Both the position numbers and the translations under genes were made by a program. Below, piece by piece: positions 34,518-42,850 of a stretch of 64,000 nucleotides of DNA. This DNA is from Paraburkholderia bannensis (lineage in GTDB: Bacteria > Pseudomonadota > Gammaproteobacteria > Burkholderiales > Burkholderiaceae), in NCBI RefSeq assembly GCF_014200455.1, contig NZ_JACHBW010000019.1, positions 1 to 64,000 of the forward strand. The letters are read 5' to 3'. The stretch's first letter is position 1; each line of letters opens with the position of its first letter. The notes beneath the pieces were generated by a model, which did not search any database, was not told the DNA's origin, and was given only the letters and a program-made list of their open reading frames with translations.

Positions 34518-37018
34518 GGGGAGTCTCCGGAAACGGTCTGGCAGGTGAGCGGGCCGTAAGTGGGCAGCGAGCCATCGGTCGGGCGCACATAGCGGAAGCT
34601 GGCAGCGCAATGAATGACGTTCTTGCCGCTCGCCGTCACGCTCAGATGGTTGTCGGTTTGCAGGTTTTCGATAAAGGTCAGGCCGTCGTAGCCGACGATC
34701 GTGTCCGTACCGCTTTCTTCGTGATGCACGCGCGCGCCGGCCGGCAGATACGCGCCGTCCGGGCCGCGCAAAATCAGCGAAGCCGCGCGGTACTGCGTGA
34801 CCCTGAAGCTCGCGAGCACGCCCGATTGCGACTGCGGCACGACGTTCGCGCGCGTGGTGGCCATATGCGCCTGGGCGGGCAGGCCCATGCTGTCCACGCT
34901 GATGAGGTTGTTCTGCCAGGCGTTGAGGTCGGGCACCAGCAAGTGGCCGTGCGAATCCGTCGTGCCGATCACGCGGTTTTCATGCAGCACCGGCACGCCC
35001 GCGAGGCCGTCGGTGGACACCAGCGCGAAACCATCGTCGATGCGGCGTGCGGGCAGTGCCGCGCCATCCATCACGACCAGCGCCCCGGTAATATCGAGCG
35101 AACCCGCCATGCGCCCATCGAGCGCCTGCCCGAGCGCGGTGACCTGCCCGTAGCGGCCCAGATACTGCACCTGCGCCTGCTGATAGTGCGATGCGTGGTT
35201 GCCGCCGTCCTGCACGGTCCAGCCCCAGCCGCCGTCGTAGTCCGGCGCGCGCGCCGCATTGACGTTCCAGGTGCCCTCGCCGTTCTGGCGTCCGGCGCTG
35301 GCATTGATCGACGTCCTGTCGCCCAGTCCCATGCTCGCGCTCAGGAATACCCCCGACGAACTGCGCGAAGAAAAATCGCGAAACGCCGACACGCTCAGCG
35401 ACACCAGATTGCGCAGATTCACCGTATAGGATACCGAACCAATATGCGAGGCCGCCACATCGGGGTATCGATAGCCGATGTAACTGAGCGCAACGGTCTG
35501 GCTGCCTGGCAAGGGCACGCTAAGCGTGGCGCGATCGGTAGCGAGCGGCACGGGCGTGCCGTCGCGCGCAGCCAGATCGCCGTAATGGCGCGTGGCGCGC
35601 AGCGTGCTCAGGTCGACGGAAAACGCCTGCGTGATGAGCTGATAGCCCAGTCCCACCTGTGCGCCGGTGAGATGCCCGGTCGAAGCCGCCAATGAGCCAT
35701 TGATCACGCCCATCTGGCCGAGGCGCACCAGCGCGCCCGCGCCCGCGTCGTAGAGGCCGCCCGTGACTTCGGCGTGCGCCTCCACGGTCAGGCGATCGCT
35801 GATCCCGTGCCGCATCGATGCGCTCGCAACGGGTTTTGAATCGTAGTTGAAGGACTCGACGCCATAATCGCGGCGCAAAAAGCCCGCCTCGACCGAATAG
35901 CTCGACAGACCGGCTGCGAGCAGACGCGTGTCGATATAGAGCGGCACCGTGGTCGCCACCGCGCGGCCCAACGGATCGCGCGTGATGACGGTCGCCTCGC
36001 CCGCCCCCGTGATACCGGGCACGTTGCTGATGACGAACGGGCCGCCCGGCACCGAACCGGAAAACTGCCTCACATTGTTCACGTAGAGATCGACCGACGA
36101 GGGCACCACGGCCGAGCCCGAAAGCGAAGGCACCGGAAAGGTGACGAGATCGGGCCGCAGCGCAAAGTTGCTGCGCCACTGGAAGCCGCCGATGCGCAAC
36201 GAGCGACTCCATTCCAGCGATGATGAAATCGTGTCGCCGACCTGCGCGGTGGTGAGTGTGGTCGCGTTCGAGGTCTGCCAGGAGGTATCGAAACGCACGT
36301 AGCGATGCATCGAGCTATAGAGATACGCGGTGCCCGTATTGCTGAGCACGCCATGCGGATCGAAGTAGCGCTGCTCGGACCAGAGCGCGGACTGGGTACT
36401 GCCGGCGTCTTCCACATAGGCGTCGTAGTTCAACACGAAGCCGCGCGAAGCACTGGCCTGCGGGGCTTTTTCGAGCGCACGCGTGTCGAACACATAGGCT
36501 TTGCGTAGCGCATCGGGCGCTTCGATGGCGATCGACTGGCTCATTTCGTCATAGCGATAATGCAGACCCGGCAGACTGTCGAGCGCGATCTCGGTGTTGG
36601 CCGCCTGCTTTGGCGTGCCGGCTGGCATGATAGGCATGTCCGGCACGCGCAGGCCGATGATGTCCAGATCGGCGGCCTCGGCATACAGGCGTCCATCGCG
36701 TTGACGGAAATGCGCGATCAGCGCCGTACGGTCGCCATTGAGCGTGACTTCGAGGTACAGGTCGCTGTGCGGCGGCAGCGCGCCCGCACGAGGGCGGCCG
36801 GCCAGCGAGGCATTGGGTTCGGCGGGCGGATTGAGCACGGTGTCGGGCAGCACGGCAGGCGACGCGTCAGACGGCGCAGCGGGCTCCTGCGCACGCGCGC
36901 ACGTTTGCGCGAAGAAGAAGAAGAAGAAGAAGAAGAAGAAGAAGAAGAAGAAGAGCGCGGCAGCGAGCGAAATCGCCTTCAGTTCATCTGCAGTCCCTCG
37001 CTTGAGGCGCCGCGTCAA
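34514..37018 (-). CDS. Csu-type pilus outer-membrane usher with poly-Phe signal peptide
   Basis: A roughly 835-residue usher that forms the outer-membrane pore for pilus assembly. It has the N-terminal periplasmic domain (LYLEVTLNGDRTALIAHFR), a beta-barrel with plug (VPSSVDLYVNNVRQFSGSVPGGPFVISNVPG; GAGEATVITRDPLGRAV) and the C-terminal domains (YDGLTFIENL, CAASFRYV). The export signal is remarkable: its core is 14 Phe in a row, all TTC, followed by AQTCARAQ. The start is uncertain: TTG 37018 has AAGGA upstream and gives a normal-length signal; ATG 37093 or GTG 37129 would add 25 to 37 residues. It overlaps the tip adhesin gene by 4 bp. Confidence 0.85.
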   Translation of the reverse strand: MTRRLKRGTADELKAISLAAALFFFFFFFFFFFFFFAQTCARAQEPAAPSDASPAVLPDTVLNPPAEPNASLAGRPRAGALPPHSDLYLEVTLNGDRTALIAHFRQRDGRLYAEAADLDIIGLRVPDMPIMPAGTPKQAANTEIALDSLPGLHYRYDEMSQSIAIEAPDALRKAYVFDTRALEKAPQASASRGFVLNYDAYVEDAGSTQSALWSEQRYFDPHGVLSNTGTAYLYSSMHRYVRFDTSWQTSNATTLTTAQVGDTISSSLEWSRSLRIGGFQWRSNFALRPDLVTFPVPSLSGSAVVPSSVDLYVNNVRQFSGSVPGGPFVISNVPGITGAGEATVITRDPLGRAVATTVPLYIDTRLLAAGLSSYSVEAGFLRRDYGVESFNYDSKPVASASMRHGISDRLTVEAHAEVTGGLYDAGAGALVRLGQMGVINGSLAASTGHLTGAQVGLGYQLITQAFSVDLSTLRATRHYGDLAARDGTPVPLATDRATLSVPLPGSQTVALSYIGYRYPDVAASHIGSVSYTVNLRNLVSLSVSAFRDFSSRSSSGVFLSASMGLGDRTSINASAGRQNGEGTWNVNAARAPDYDGGWGWTVQDGGNHASHYQQAQVQYLGRYGQVTALGQALDGRMAGSLDITGALVVMDGAALPARRIDDGFALVSTDGLAGVPVLHENRVIGTTDSHGHLLVPDLNAWQNNLISVDSMGLPAQAHMATTRANVVPQSQSGVLASFRVTQYRAASLILRGPDGAYLPAGARVHHEESGTDTIVGYDGLTFIENLQTDNHLSVTASGKNVIHCAASFRYVRPTDGSLPTYGPLTCQTVSGDSP
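36911..36952. repeat. (GAA)14 microsatellite, TTC on the coding strand
   Basis: Fourteen perfect GAA units on the plus strand, followed by GAG, lie inside the usher signal sequence and encode its Phe run. Each unit gained or lost changes the hydrophobic core by one residue without shifting the frame. Confidence 0.97.
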
Positions 37019-37196
37019 TTGATTGGCAATCCTTTTCGAATCTGTCTGGCCGATGAATACCGCATCGAATGCAGCAAGCGGCAGGGAAAACATGATGGAA
37101 AAGGCAGCGGGCCTTTCAGGCACGCACACGGCCTCGCCTCGCCGCCGTGCGCCAGGGCGCGGGCGGGCACGCAGAAACCGGGCGAAACGAAAGCGC

Positions 37197-37931
37197 CTAG
37201 TGACTCAGGACAGCCGCTTCGGTCTGCTGTGCATTGACTGCGGCGCGAACCGTGAGCGTGCCGTTGAGATCGACGGACCGAGGCAGCGCGAGCTGGAACT
37301 GGCGCATCGAACCGGCCAGTGCATAGCCAAGCAGGCCACGGTTGATGGGGAAGGCATGGCCCGCGCCATCGACGATCTCGACACCCGCAATTTGCGCGCG
37401 GCGAGCGCCCGTATTCGCGACTTCGAGCGTCCAGCCCGCATCGGCATGACGCAGATGCCACGCCAGATTCGGCTGCCCCGTGGAGCCACTGCCCGGATCG
37501 ATGAACACCGGTACCGAGTAGCGCAGCCGGATTGCCACGCCATTGGAAGGCGCGGCATCGGGCTCGGGCAGTTCGTCGATCAGGATGCGATAGCTCTGCT
37601 CGACGTTGCTCGCGGCCGGCGAGGTGCGCACCAGACGCACGAGTTGCTCCGCGCCCGCGCCGATCTCGATCAGCGGCGGGCTGGCGACCATCTCCTGGGT
37701 GGGCGTGAGCGTATCCTCGCCGCCTGACTGGCTCCAGCGATAGACACGCACCTGGCCGTAAATCGGCGTGCTGCCGGAATTGCGCAGCGTGAGACCGGTT
37801 GCGTTGGCGTGCGCGGGCAGATCGACCATGACGGGCGAAATCTGCAGCGTGGCGGCCTGGGCGCTGCCTGGGCTCGCTGCTACCGCAGCCCCGGCGAGCA
37901 CGAGGTTAAGGAGGCGATGGAGCACGCGCAT
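37197..37931 (-). CDS. Csu-type pilus periplasmic chaperone
   Basis: A 244-residue PapD-fold chaperone with signal peptide (VLHRLLNLVLAGAAVAASPG, cleaved near AQA). Two immunoglobulin-like domains are visible: LQISPVMVDLPAHANATGLTLRNSGSTPIYGQVRVYRW in the first, with the ASPPLIEIGAGAEQLVRLVR donor strand and SYRILIDELPEP, and a shorter second domain. The wording is that of archaic (Csu/sigma) chaperones. It folds pilin subunits and hands them to the usher. ATG 37931 is 14 bp after the pilin stop codon. Confidence 0.88.
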   Translation of the reverse strand: MRVLHRLLNLVLAGAAVAASPGSAQAATLQISPVMVDLPAHANATGLTLRNSGSTPIYGQVRVYRWSQSGGEDTLTPTQEMVASPPLIEIGAGAEQLVRLVRTSPAASNVEQSYRILIDELPEPDAAPSNGVAIRLRYSVPVFIDPGSGSTGQPNLAWHLRHADAGWTLEVANTGARRAQIAGVEIVDGAGHAFPINRGLLGYALAGSMRQFQLALPRSVDLNGTLTVRAAVNAQQTEAAVLSH

Positions 37932-37945
37932 GGTGTGCCCCGCGT

Positions 37946-38470
37946 CTAGAAATAGACCGTCGCGGTGACGGTCGTTTGATAGGTGTCCGGACGCGGCGTG
38001 GCCTGCACCGGAATCTGGCCGTAGACGTTGATCGACTGCGCGCTGCCCGAGCCCGTGCCGCCCACCGTGTTGGTGCCCTGCGTATTGCCCCAGACTGTAG
38101 TGTGGCCGGAATCCTGGTAGAGTTGGAACGCCACCGTGGTGGTGGTATTGCCGGTTGCGGTGCCGGCCATCAGGCGGCTGGTCACCGTCGATCCGCTCAC
38201 CGTGCCGCCATCCAGACCGACGTTGTACGGCGTCGTGTTGGTGCAATCGACAGCCACCGTGGTCTGCTGGTTCAGCGCAGTCGTCAGCACGCCGTTGGTG
38301 CCGAAGGCGAGCGGGTTGGCCGTGATCGTGCAGTTGGCCTGCAAGGTCAGGGAAACGAGGAACGTCGCCGTGGCGGTGCCGTTCGAATAAGTCGCGGCGT
38401 CCGCGACGCCCGTGATGGGGCCGCTAATCAGCGCGATTGTCAGTACGCTCGTCAGGAGTTTCAGTTTCAT
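37946..38470 (-). CDS. Major pilin of Csu-type pilus (spore-coat-U domain)
   Basis: A 174-residue secreted protein with signal peptide MKLKLLTSVLTIALISGPIT... cut near ADA, and one spore-coat-U domain: LTLQANCTITANPLAFG, the paired Cys (NCTI and DCTN), FQLYQDSGHTTVWGNT and the last strand TVTATVYF. It resembles CsuA/B, the shaft subunit of archaic pili that forms biofilm-promoting zigzag fibres. It is first gene of a pilin-chaperone-usher-tip operon. In Acinetobacter the operon has two more minor subunits (CsuA, CsuB), which are absent here. Confidence 0.87.
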   Translation of the reverse strand: MKLKLLTSVLTIALISGPITGVADAATYSNGTATATFLVSLTLQANCTITANPLAFGTNGVLTTALNQQTTVAVDCTNTTPYNVGLDGGTVSGSTVTSRLMAGTATGNTTTTVAFQLYQDSGHTTVWGNTQGTNTVGGTGSGSAQSINVYGQIPVQATPRPDTYQTTVTATVYF

Positions 38471-39040
38471 CGCATCGGCCCTCTCTCAGGCATCGGCGTC
38501 TTTTAGCGACGCATCGTGTATTTAACTTCCCGTCTCTCGTCGCGGTGGTCCGCGATTTCGTCCGGTTTGCAATGCATCATTTCGTATTCAAAACAATTAC
38601 TGACGCATCTACTCACGTTTACGGCGTGCGCATTTTTTTCCTGAAGACAAATGCGTACTTTTCAACCAGGCAGTTGCCCTGCGGCGTGAACACGAATTTT
38701 TATGTCACCCCTGATTTCGCTGCGTTTTATGAAATTCTAGACGGAGATTTTTCGCTCATTACATCGATAAGACGTGATTTATACGCGCACTTCGTCAATT
38801 CGCCTGGTAGTCCGTCAGAATGTTTTTTCAGCGCGAAATGCCGCGTGCATGAAGAGAGCCGCACGCCCGTTAGCGGAGCGTGAGATGGGGCCCTTAAAAG
38901 CAAGGCTGATCAGCAATATTTACTGGCAGTGATGCGAATTGCAACGCAAACGTATGCGCGGAATACGCGGATTTTCAGGCACCTGGGCGTTGGCCCGCCA
39001 TCGCGTCGAACTCCGGCTGGCGTGCCGCGAAAAATAGCTG
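38471..39040. other. Long, AT-richer region upstream of the pilus operon
   Basis: No supported gene in 570 bases. The sequence is visibly less GC-rich than its surroundings between about 38520 and 38850, which, with the broken exporter gene next to it, suggests old insertion or rearrangement. It must hold the pilus promoter, reading left. An open frame from 38437 on the plus strand has poor coding character. Confidence 0.45.
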
Positions 39041-39330
39041 CGTGGCCGGCATGAGTTACTCAAAGGCATCGCGTTCTACGGAAGCATCTTCGCGCTGATG
39101 GTGCGCACGCACGCGCCGATCTGGTTCGACATCACGGTCGTTGCGCTCGCAATCGTCATTTCCCGCGCGTGGTATTGCTCGATGGCCATGCCAGCCTCGC
39201 ACCCCGTTGCGCGCGGCGTGCTGGTGCGGCGCAAAGCTGTGCGCGACAGCGTGACCGGCGCGCTCTTGACGGCCGTGGGCGGACGTTGCTGGCTGGGCGC
39301 CAACGAAAGCGGATCAGGCCCCGGCCGCCC
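39041..39330 (+). pseudogene. Remnant of a LysE/RhtB-family exporter (3' part)
   Basis: After an in-frame TAG at 39035 the frame reads HELLKGIAFYGSIFALMVRTHAPIWFD (in pieces), then VVALAIVISRAWYCSMAM and RGVLVRRKAVRDSVTGALLTAVGG, the last three membrane segments of a LysE-type amino-acid exporter. No start, no N-terminal half and no proper C-terminus are present. An intact family member lies at 45280. Confidence 0.55.
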
Positions 39331-39432
39331 CGCCCCTCGGCAAAAACCCGCAAAGTGGCCTAAACTTGCGCCCTTGCACTTCGCGCCGGCTTAAGCGCCG
39401 CCGCTCAACCCGGTTTTTTCAGGTCTTACGCC

Positions 39433-39939
39433 ATGTTTTCGCTTTCCGACGCTCTGCCCGCCGATAAATCCGCCCTCTACGAAACGCTCGCCGCCCAGGC
39501 GCGTTCGCTGATCGAAGGCGAAACCGATGCGATCGCGAACGCGGCCAACTTCGCGTCGCTCGTGTTCAACTCGCTGGAAGGGCTCAACTGGGCCGGCTTC
39601 TACTTCTTCGACGGCACGGAACTGGTGGTCGGCCCGTTCCAGGGCAAGCCGGCCTGCGTGCGCATTCCGCTCGGCAAAGGCGTGTGCGGCACGGCCGCGA
39701 AGACGCGCGAAACCCAGGTCGTGCCCGACGTGCATGCCTTCGCGGGCCATATCGCCTGCGATTCGGCTTCGCAATCGGAAATCGTGGTGCCGCTGGTCGC
39801 CGCTGACGGCACGCTGATCGGCGTGTGGGACGTGGACAGCCCGCACCTCGCGCGCTTCGACGACGTCGACGCCAAGGGCATGGTCGAACTGTGCCGCGTG
39901 TTCGTCGAATTCGGCTGGCACAAGGCCAAGGTCGCCTGA
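39433..39939 (+). CDS. msrC: Free methionine-(R)-sulfoxide reductase (GAF domain)
   Basis: A 168-residue single GAF-domain enzyme of full fRMsr length. The three functional cysteines are in place: Cys75 (KPACVRIPLGKG), Cys85 (GVCGTAAKT) and Cys109 (GHIACDSAS). The conserved LNWAGFYFF, VVGPFQGKPACVRI and GVWDVDSP segments match E. coli MsrC. It reduces free methionine-R-sulfoxide with thioredoxin, protecting against oxidants. It is cytoplasmic and monocistronic. Confidence 0.92.
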   Translation: MFSLSDALPADKSALYETLAAQARSLIEGETDAIANAANFASLVFNSLEGLNWAGFYFFDGTELVVGPFQGKPACVRIPLGKGVCGTAAKTRETQVVPDVHAFAGHIACDSASQSEIVVPLVAADGTLIGVWDVDSPHLARFDDVDAKGMVELCRVFVEFGWHKAKVA

Positions 39940-39968
39940 CGACGGCGTCGCCCCTGCTTCACGCGCCT

Positions 39969-40745
39969 TCAGCGATAAAACGCCGAAGGCGCAACGCCAA
40001 AATGCCGCCTGAACATGGCGGCAAATGCGCTCTGGCTTGCATAGCCGTGATCGAGCGCCACATTCACGATCTTCTCTCCGTGCGCGAGGCGCTCCAGCGC
40101 CAGGAAAAGCCGCGCATGCTGACGCCAGCGCCCGAGCGTCATGCCGGTTTCGCGCTGGAATACGCGGTGCAGCGTGCGCTCGGCCATGCCCAGCTCAGCG
40201 GCCCAGTGCGCGATTTCATGCGCGGCCTCGGGCGCAGCCACGATCGCATCGCATAGCCGCCGCAGACGCGCGCGCGCAGGCCAAGGCAGATAGAGCGGCA
40301 GGCGCGGAATCACGGCCAGCTCCGCCAGCAGCAGACGCATCAGCCAGTCGTGACGGCTGCCCGGCGCATAGTCCAGCGGCACGTCCACGGCGGCGAGAAT
40401 CAGCTCGCGCAGCAGCGGCGGCACATCCACCACGCAACTGCCCTGCGGTAAGCCTTCAGCCGCGCCAGGCTCGATAAACACGGTGCGCATGCGCACGTTG
40501 CCGCTCATGCGCACCGTATGCTCCAGCCCCGCGTCGAGCCACACCGCCCGCGTGGGCGGCACGACCCAACGGCCCGCGCGGGCCTCGATCAGCATCACGC
40601 CTTCGATCGCATAGAGCAGTTGCGCGCGCCGGTGCCGATGCGTGGCAATAAACGCGCCATGCGGATAATCGGCGGCCAGCGCCGCAACCGGCATTGGTGT
40701 GTCTTCGAAGCGAACGTGGATATCGGCGGGAGGAATGGCGATCAT
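39969..40745 (-). CDS. AraC-family regulator with cupin sensor (NimR-like)
   Basis: A 258-residue regulator with an N-terminal cupin (HGAFIATHRHRRAQLLYAIEGVMLIE, with RWVVPPTRAVWLDAGLEHTV) and a C-terminal AraC DNA-binding domain (LGMAERTLHRVFQRETGMTLGRWRQHARL and GYASQSAFAAMFRRHFGVAPSAFYR). The arrangement is that of NimR-type regulators, which control a neighbouring exporter. It is divergent from the EamA transporter gene, with 116 bp between, so control of that gene is likely (inference). Confidence 0.88.
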   Translation of the reverse strand: MIAIPPADIHVRFEDTPMPVAALAADYPHGAFIATHRHRRAQLLYAIEGVMLIEARAGRWVVPPTRAVWLDAGLEHTVRMSGNVRMRTVFIEPGAAEGLPQGSCVVDVPPLLRELILAAVDVPLDYAPGSRHDWLMRLLLAELAVIPRLPLYLPWPARARLRRLCDAIVAAPEAAHEIAHWAAELGMAERTLHRVFQRETGMTLGRWRQHARLFLALERLAHGEKIVNVALDHGYASQSAFAAMFRRHFGVAPSAFYR

Positions 40746-40861
40746 TATTTACGCTGCCGGTCTGGCATTTTTGCGATAGCTTTGGCCATTCTAGCGCATG
40801 ACGGGCACCCGGCTACGCCCGCATGATCGGGGCTCCTTCAGCTCTCGTGAGAACCGACTCG

Positions 40862-41806
40862 ATGTCCGCCGCTCCTTCCCCGCGCCACGCGCTTTTCCCG
40901 CTCATCGCCATTCTGCTGTGGTCCGGCAACGTGATGGTGTCGAGGCTTTCCGCACACACCATCGATCCGTACGCCATCACCTTCTGGCGTCTCGTGCTGG
41001 CCGTCACGCTGATGAGCCTGTTCGTGCCCGCCGCCGCGTGGCGCAACCGCGCCGCGATCCTGCCGCAATTGCCGAAGCTCGCATTCCTCGGCCTGCTCGC
41101 CATGGCGCTGTTCCAGTGCCTCTCGTACGCGGCGGCGAAGACCACCACGGCGACCAACATGTCGATCATGACCGCGCTCGTGCCGCTGCTCACGATGCTG
41201 CTCTCGGTCGCGCTGCTCGGCGAGCCGCCCACCACCGGCATGGCCAGCGGCGGCCTGCTCTCGTTCGCTGGCCTGGTGTGGCTCATCACGGCGGGCCACC
41301 CTGCCGCGCTGCTCGCGGGCGGCGTCCATACCGGCGATCTGCTGATGCTGGTCGCGGCGCTCGCCTATGCGCTCTATGGCGTGCTGCTGCGGCGCTGGCA
41401 CGTGGGCTTGCCGTCGTGGCAATCCACGTATTTTCAGGCCATCGCCGCGCTGCTTTTCATGCTGTTGCCGCTCTCGCGCCTGCCGCTCGCCGATGCGCTG
41501 CCCAGCCGCGCGAGCCTGCCGCTGATCGCCTATGCGGGGTCCCTGGCGTCGGTCGTGCTGCCGTTCTTCTGGATGCAGGGCGTCAAGCATCTCGGGCCGA
41601 ACCGCTGCAGCATGTTCATGAACCTGCTGCCCGTGTTCACGGCGACGCTGGCCGTGAGCGTATTCGGCGAGCAATTGCACGCGTATCACCTGCTGGGCGG
41701 CGTCACGGCGCTCGCGGGCGTGCTGCTCGCGCAAACCTGGCGCGCGCCGCTCGCCCGGCAGATCAAGAGGATGACGAATCATCCTTCGATTTCAGAAAAT
41801 CGATGA
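40862..41806 (+). CDS. EamA/DMT family transporter
   Basis: A 314-residue inner-membrane protein with ten hydrophobic segments in two EamA repeats: LFPLIAILLWSGNVMVSR opens the first and LMLVAALAYALYGVLLRR the second; EQLHAYHLLGGVTALAGVLLAQTW closes it. Members export metabolites such as amino acids or drugs. ATG 40862 is preferred (GAGAA upstream) over 40823. Its last 44 bases overlap the 3' end of the convergent LysR gene. Confidence 0.87.
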   Translation: MSAAPSPRHALFPLIAILLWSGNVMVSRLSAHTIDPYAITFWRLVLAVTLMSLFVPAAAWRNRAAILPQLPKLAFLGLLAMALFQCLSYAAAKTTTATNMSIMTALVPLLTMLLSVALLGEPPTTGMASGGLLSFAGLVWLITAGHPAALLAGGVHTGDLLMLVAALAYALYGVLLRRWHVGLPSWQSTYFQAIAALLFMLLPLSRLPLADALPSRASLPLIAYAGSLASVVLPFFWMQGVKHLGPNRCSMFMNLLPVFTATLAVSVFGEQLHAYHLLGGVTALAGVLLAQTWRAPLARQIKRMTNHPSISENR

Positions 41807-42719
41807 AGGCCCTGAGCGGCGCGGGCACATGCCGCCGCCCCGGATAGTAGAGAAACGGTCCGGAAAATTCGGGCCACCATTCGGTGAGCAGCGGCACGAG
41901 CGCGCCGCTTTCGAAATGCGGCGCCAGCATGTCCTCGAACAACGCCACGACACCCGCGCCACGCAAGGCCATTTCCACCGCGAGATCAAGCGATGCGGCG
42001 GGCTTCACCACCAGTTGTCCCGGCGGATCCACGCGCAGCGTTTCGCCGTTGCGCTGATATTCCCAGATCGCCATCGCGCCGCCCGAAAACCGGACGCGCA
42101 AACACGCATGGCCCAGCAGATCGCGCGGATGTTCGGGCACACCGCGCGCGGCGAGATAGGCAGGCGACGCCGCCGTGGCGAAACGCTGCGTGCGCGGCCC
42201 GATCGGCAGCGCGATCATGTCCTGATCGAGCCGCTCGTCATAGCGGATGCCGGCGTCGCAGCCCACTTGCAGGACGTCGACGAAACCATCCTCCACCATC
42301 ACTTCCACGCGAATTTCCGGGTACGCCTGCGCGAACGGCGCGAGGATCGGCGGCAACACATTGCGCGCGACATTGGCAGGCACGTTCAGGCGCAGCACCC
42401 CGGCGGGACGGTCGCGATAACCGTTGAGGACGTCGAGCGCGGCTTTCATCTCGGCGACCAGCGGCGTGATGGTGTCGAGCAACCGCTGGCCGGCCTCGGT
42501 GGGCGCGACGCTGCGGGTGGTGCGGTTCAGCAGGCGCAGGCCAAGCCTGGTCTCCAACCGGCGCACGGCCGTGCTCAGACTGGAAGCCGACACGCCGCCG
42601 GCGCGCGCCGCATCGCGAAAGCCACCGGCGTGCGCGACGGCGGCAAACGCGACGAGATCGTTCATCTCGAAGGCAAGGTTCGGCTGGGCGCGGGTTTCCT
42701 GAGGACTTTCCGGGTTCAT
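41763..42719 (-). CDS. LysR-family regulator (CrgA-like)
   Basis: A 318-residue LysR regulator with winged helix (MNDLVAFAAVAHAGGFRDAARAGGVSASSLS, read in parts, then RRLETRLGLRLLNRTTRSVAPTEAGQRLL) and an effector domain with PAGVLRLNVPANVAR and CDAGIRYDERLDQDMIALPIGP, typical of the CrgA/PP2551 group. It is divergent from the aldo-keto reductase gene, and a perfect 20-bp palindrome lies 35 bp before its ATG. The C-terminus ends in a KDDSSSS tail overlapping the EamA gene. Confidence 0.9.
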   Translation of the reverse strand: MNPESPQETRAQPNLAFEMNDLVAFAAVAHAGGFRDAARAGGVSASSLSTAVRRLETRLGLRLLNRTTRSVAPTEAGQRLLDTITPLVAEMKAALDVLNGYRDRPAGVLRLNVPANVARNVLPPILAPFAQAYPEIRVEVMVEDGFVDVLQVGCDAGIRYDERLDQDMIALPIGPRTQRFATAASPAYLAARGVPEHPRDLLGHACLRVRFSGGAMAIWEYQRNGETLRVDPPGQLVVKPAASLDLAVEMALRGAGVVALFEDMLAPHFESGALVPLLTEWWPEFSGPFLYYPGRRHVPAPLRAFIDFLKSKDDSSSS

Positions 42720-42753
42720 GGCAGTCGATGATGGGCGTAAAGCACTGGGTCCA

Positions 42754-42773
42754 TTGTGCAAAATTTTGCACAA
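42754..42773. promoter_or_regulatory. Perfect 20-bp palindrome, operator candidate
   Basis: TTGTGCAAAATTTTGCACAA is a perfect inverted repeat with no spacer, between the divergent LysR and aldo-keto reductase genes. It fits the T-N11-A LysR box layout and is the probable binding site of the adjacent regulator. Confidence 0.75.
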
Positions 42774-42850
42774 GCCGTGCGGATCGACTGGGATTATCTA
42801 ACAGCGCGAGAGCGACCATACTGGCGCCATCCCTTTTCGAGGAGAACGCA

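Noticed and set aside
38437..38883. 148-codon open frame on the plus strand upstream of the pilus operon
   Set aside because: It begins inside the pilin gene on the other strand, lacks a start signal and shows no recognisable pattern.
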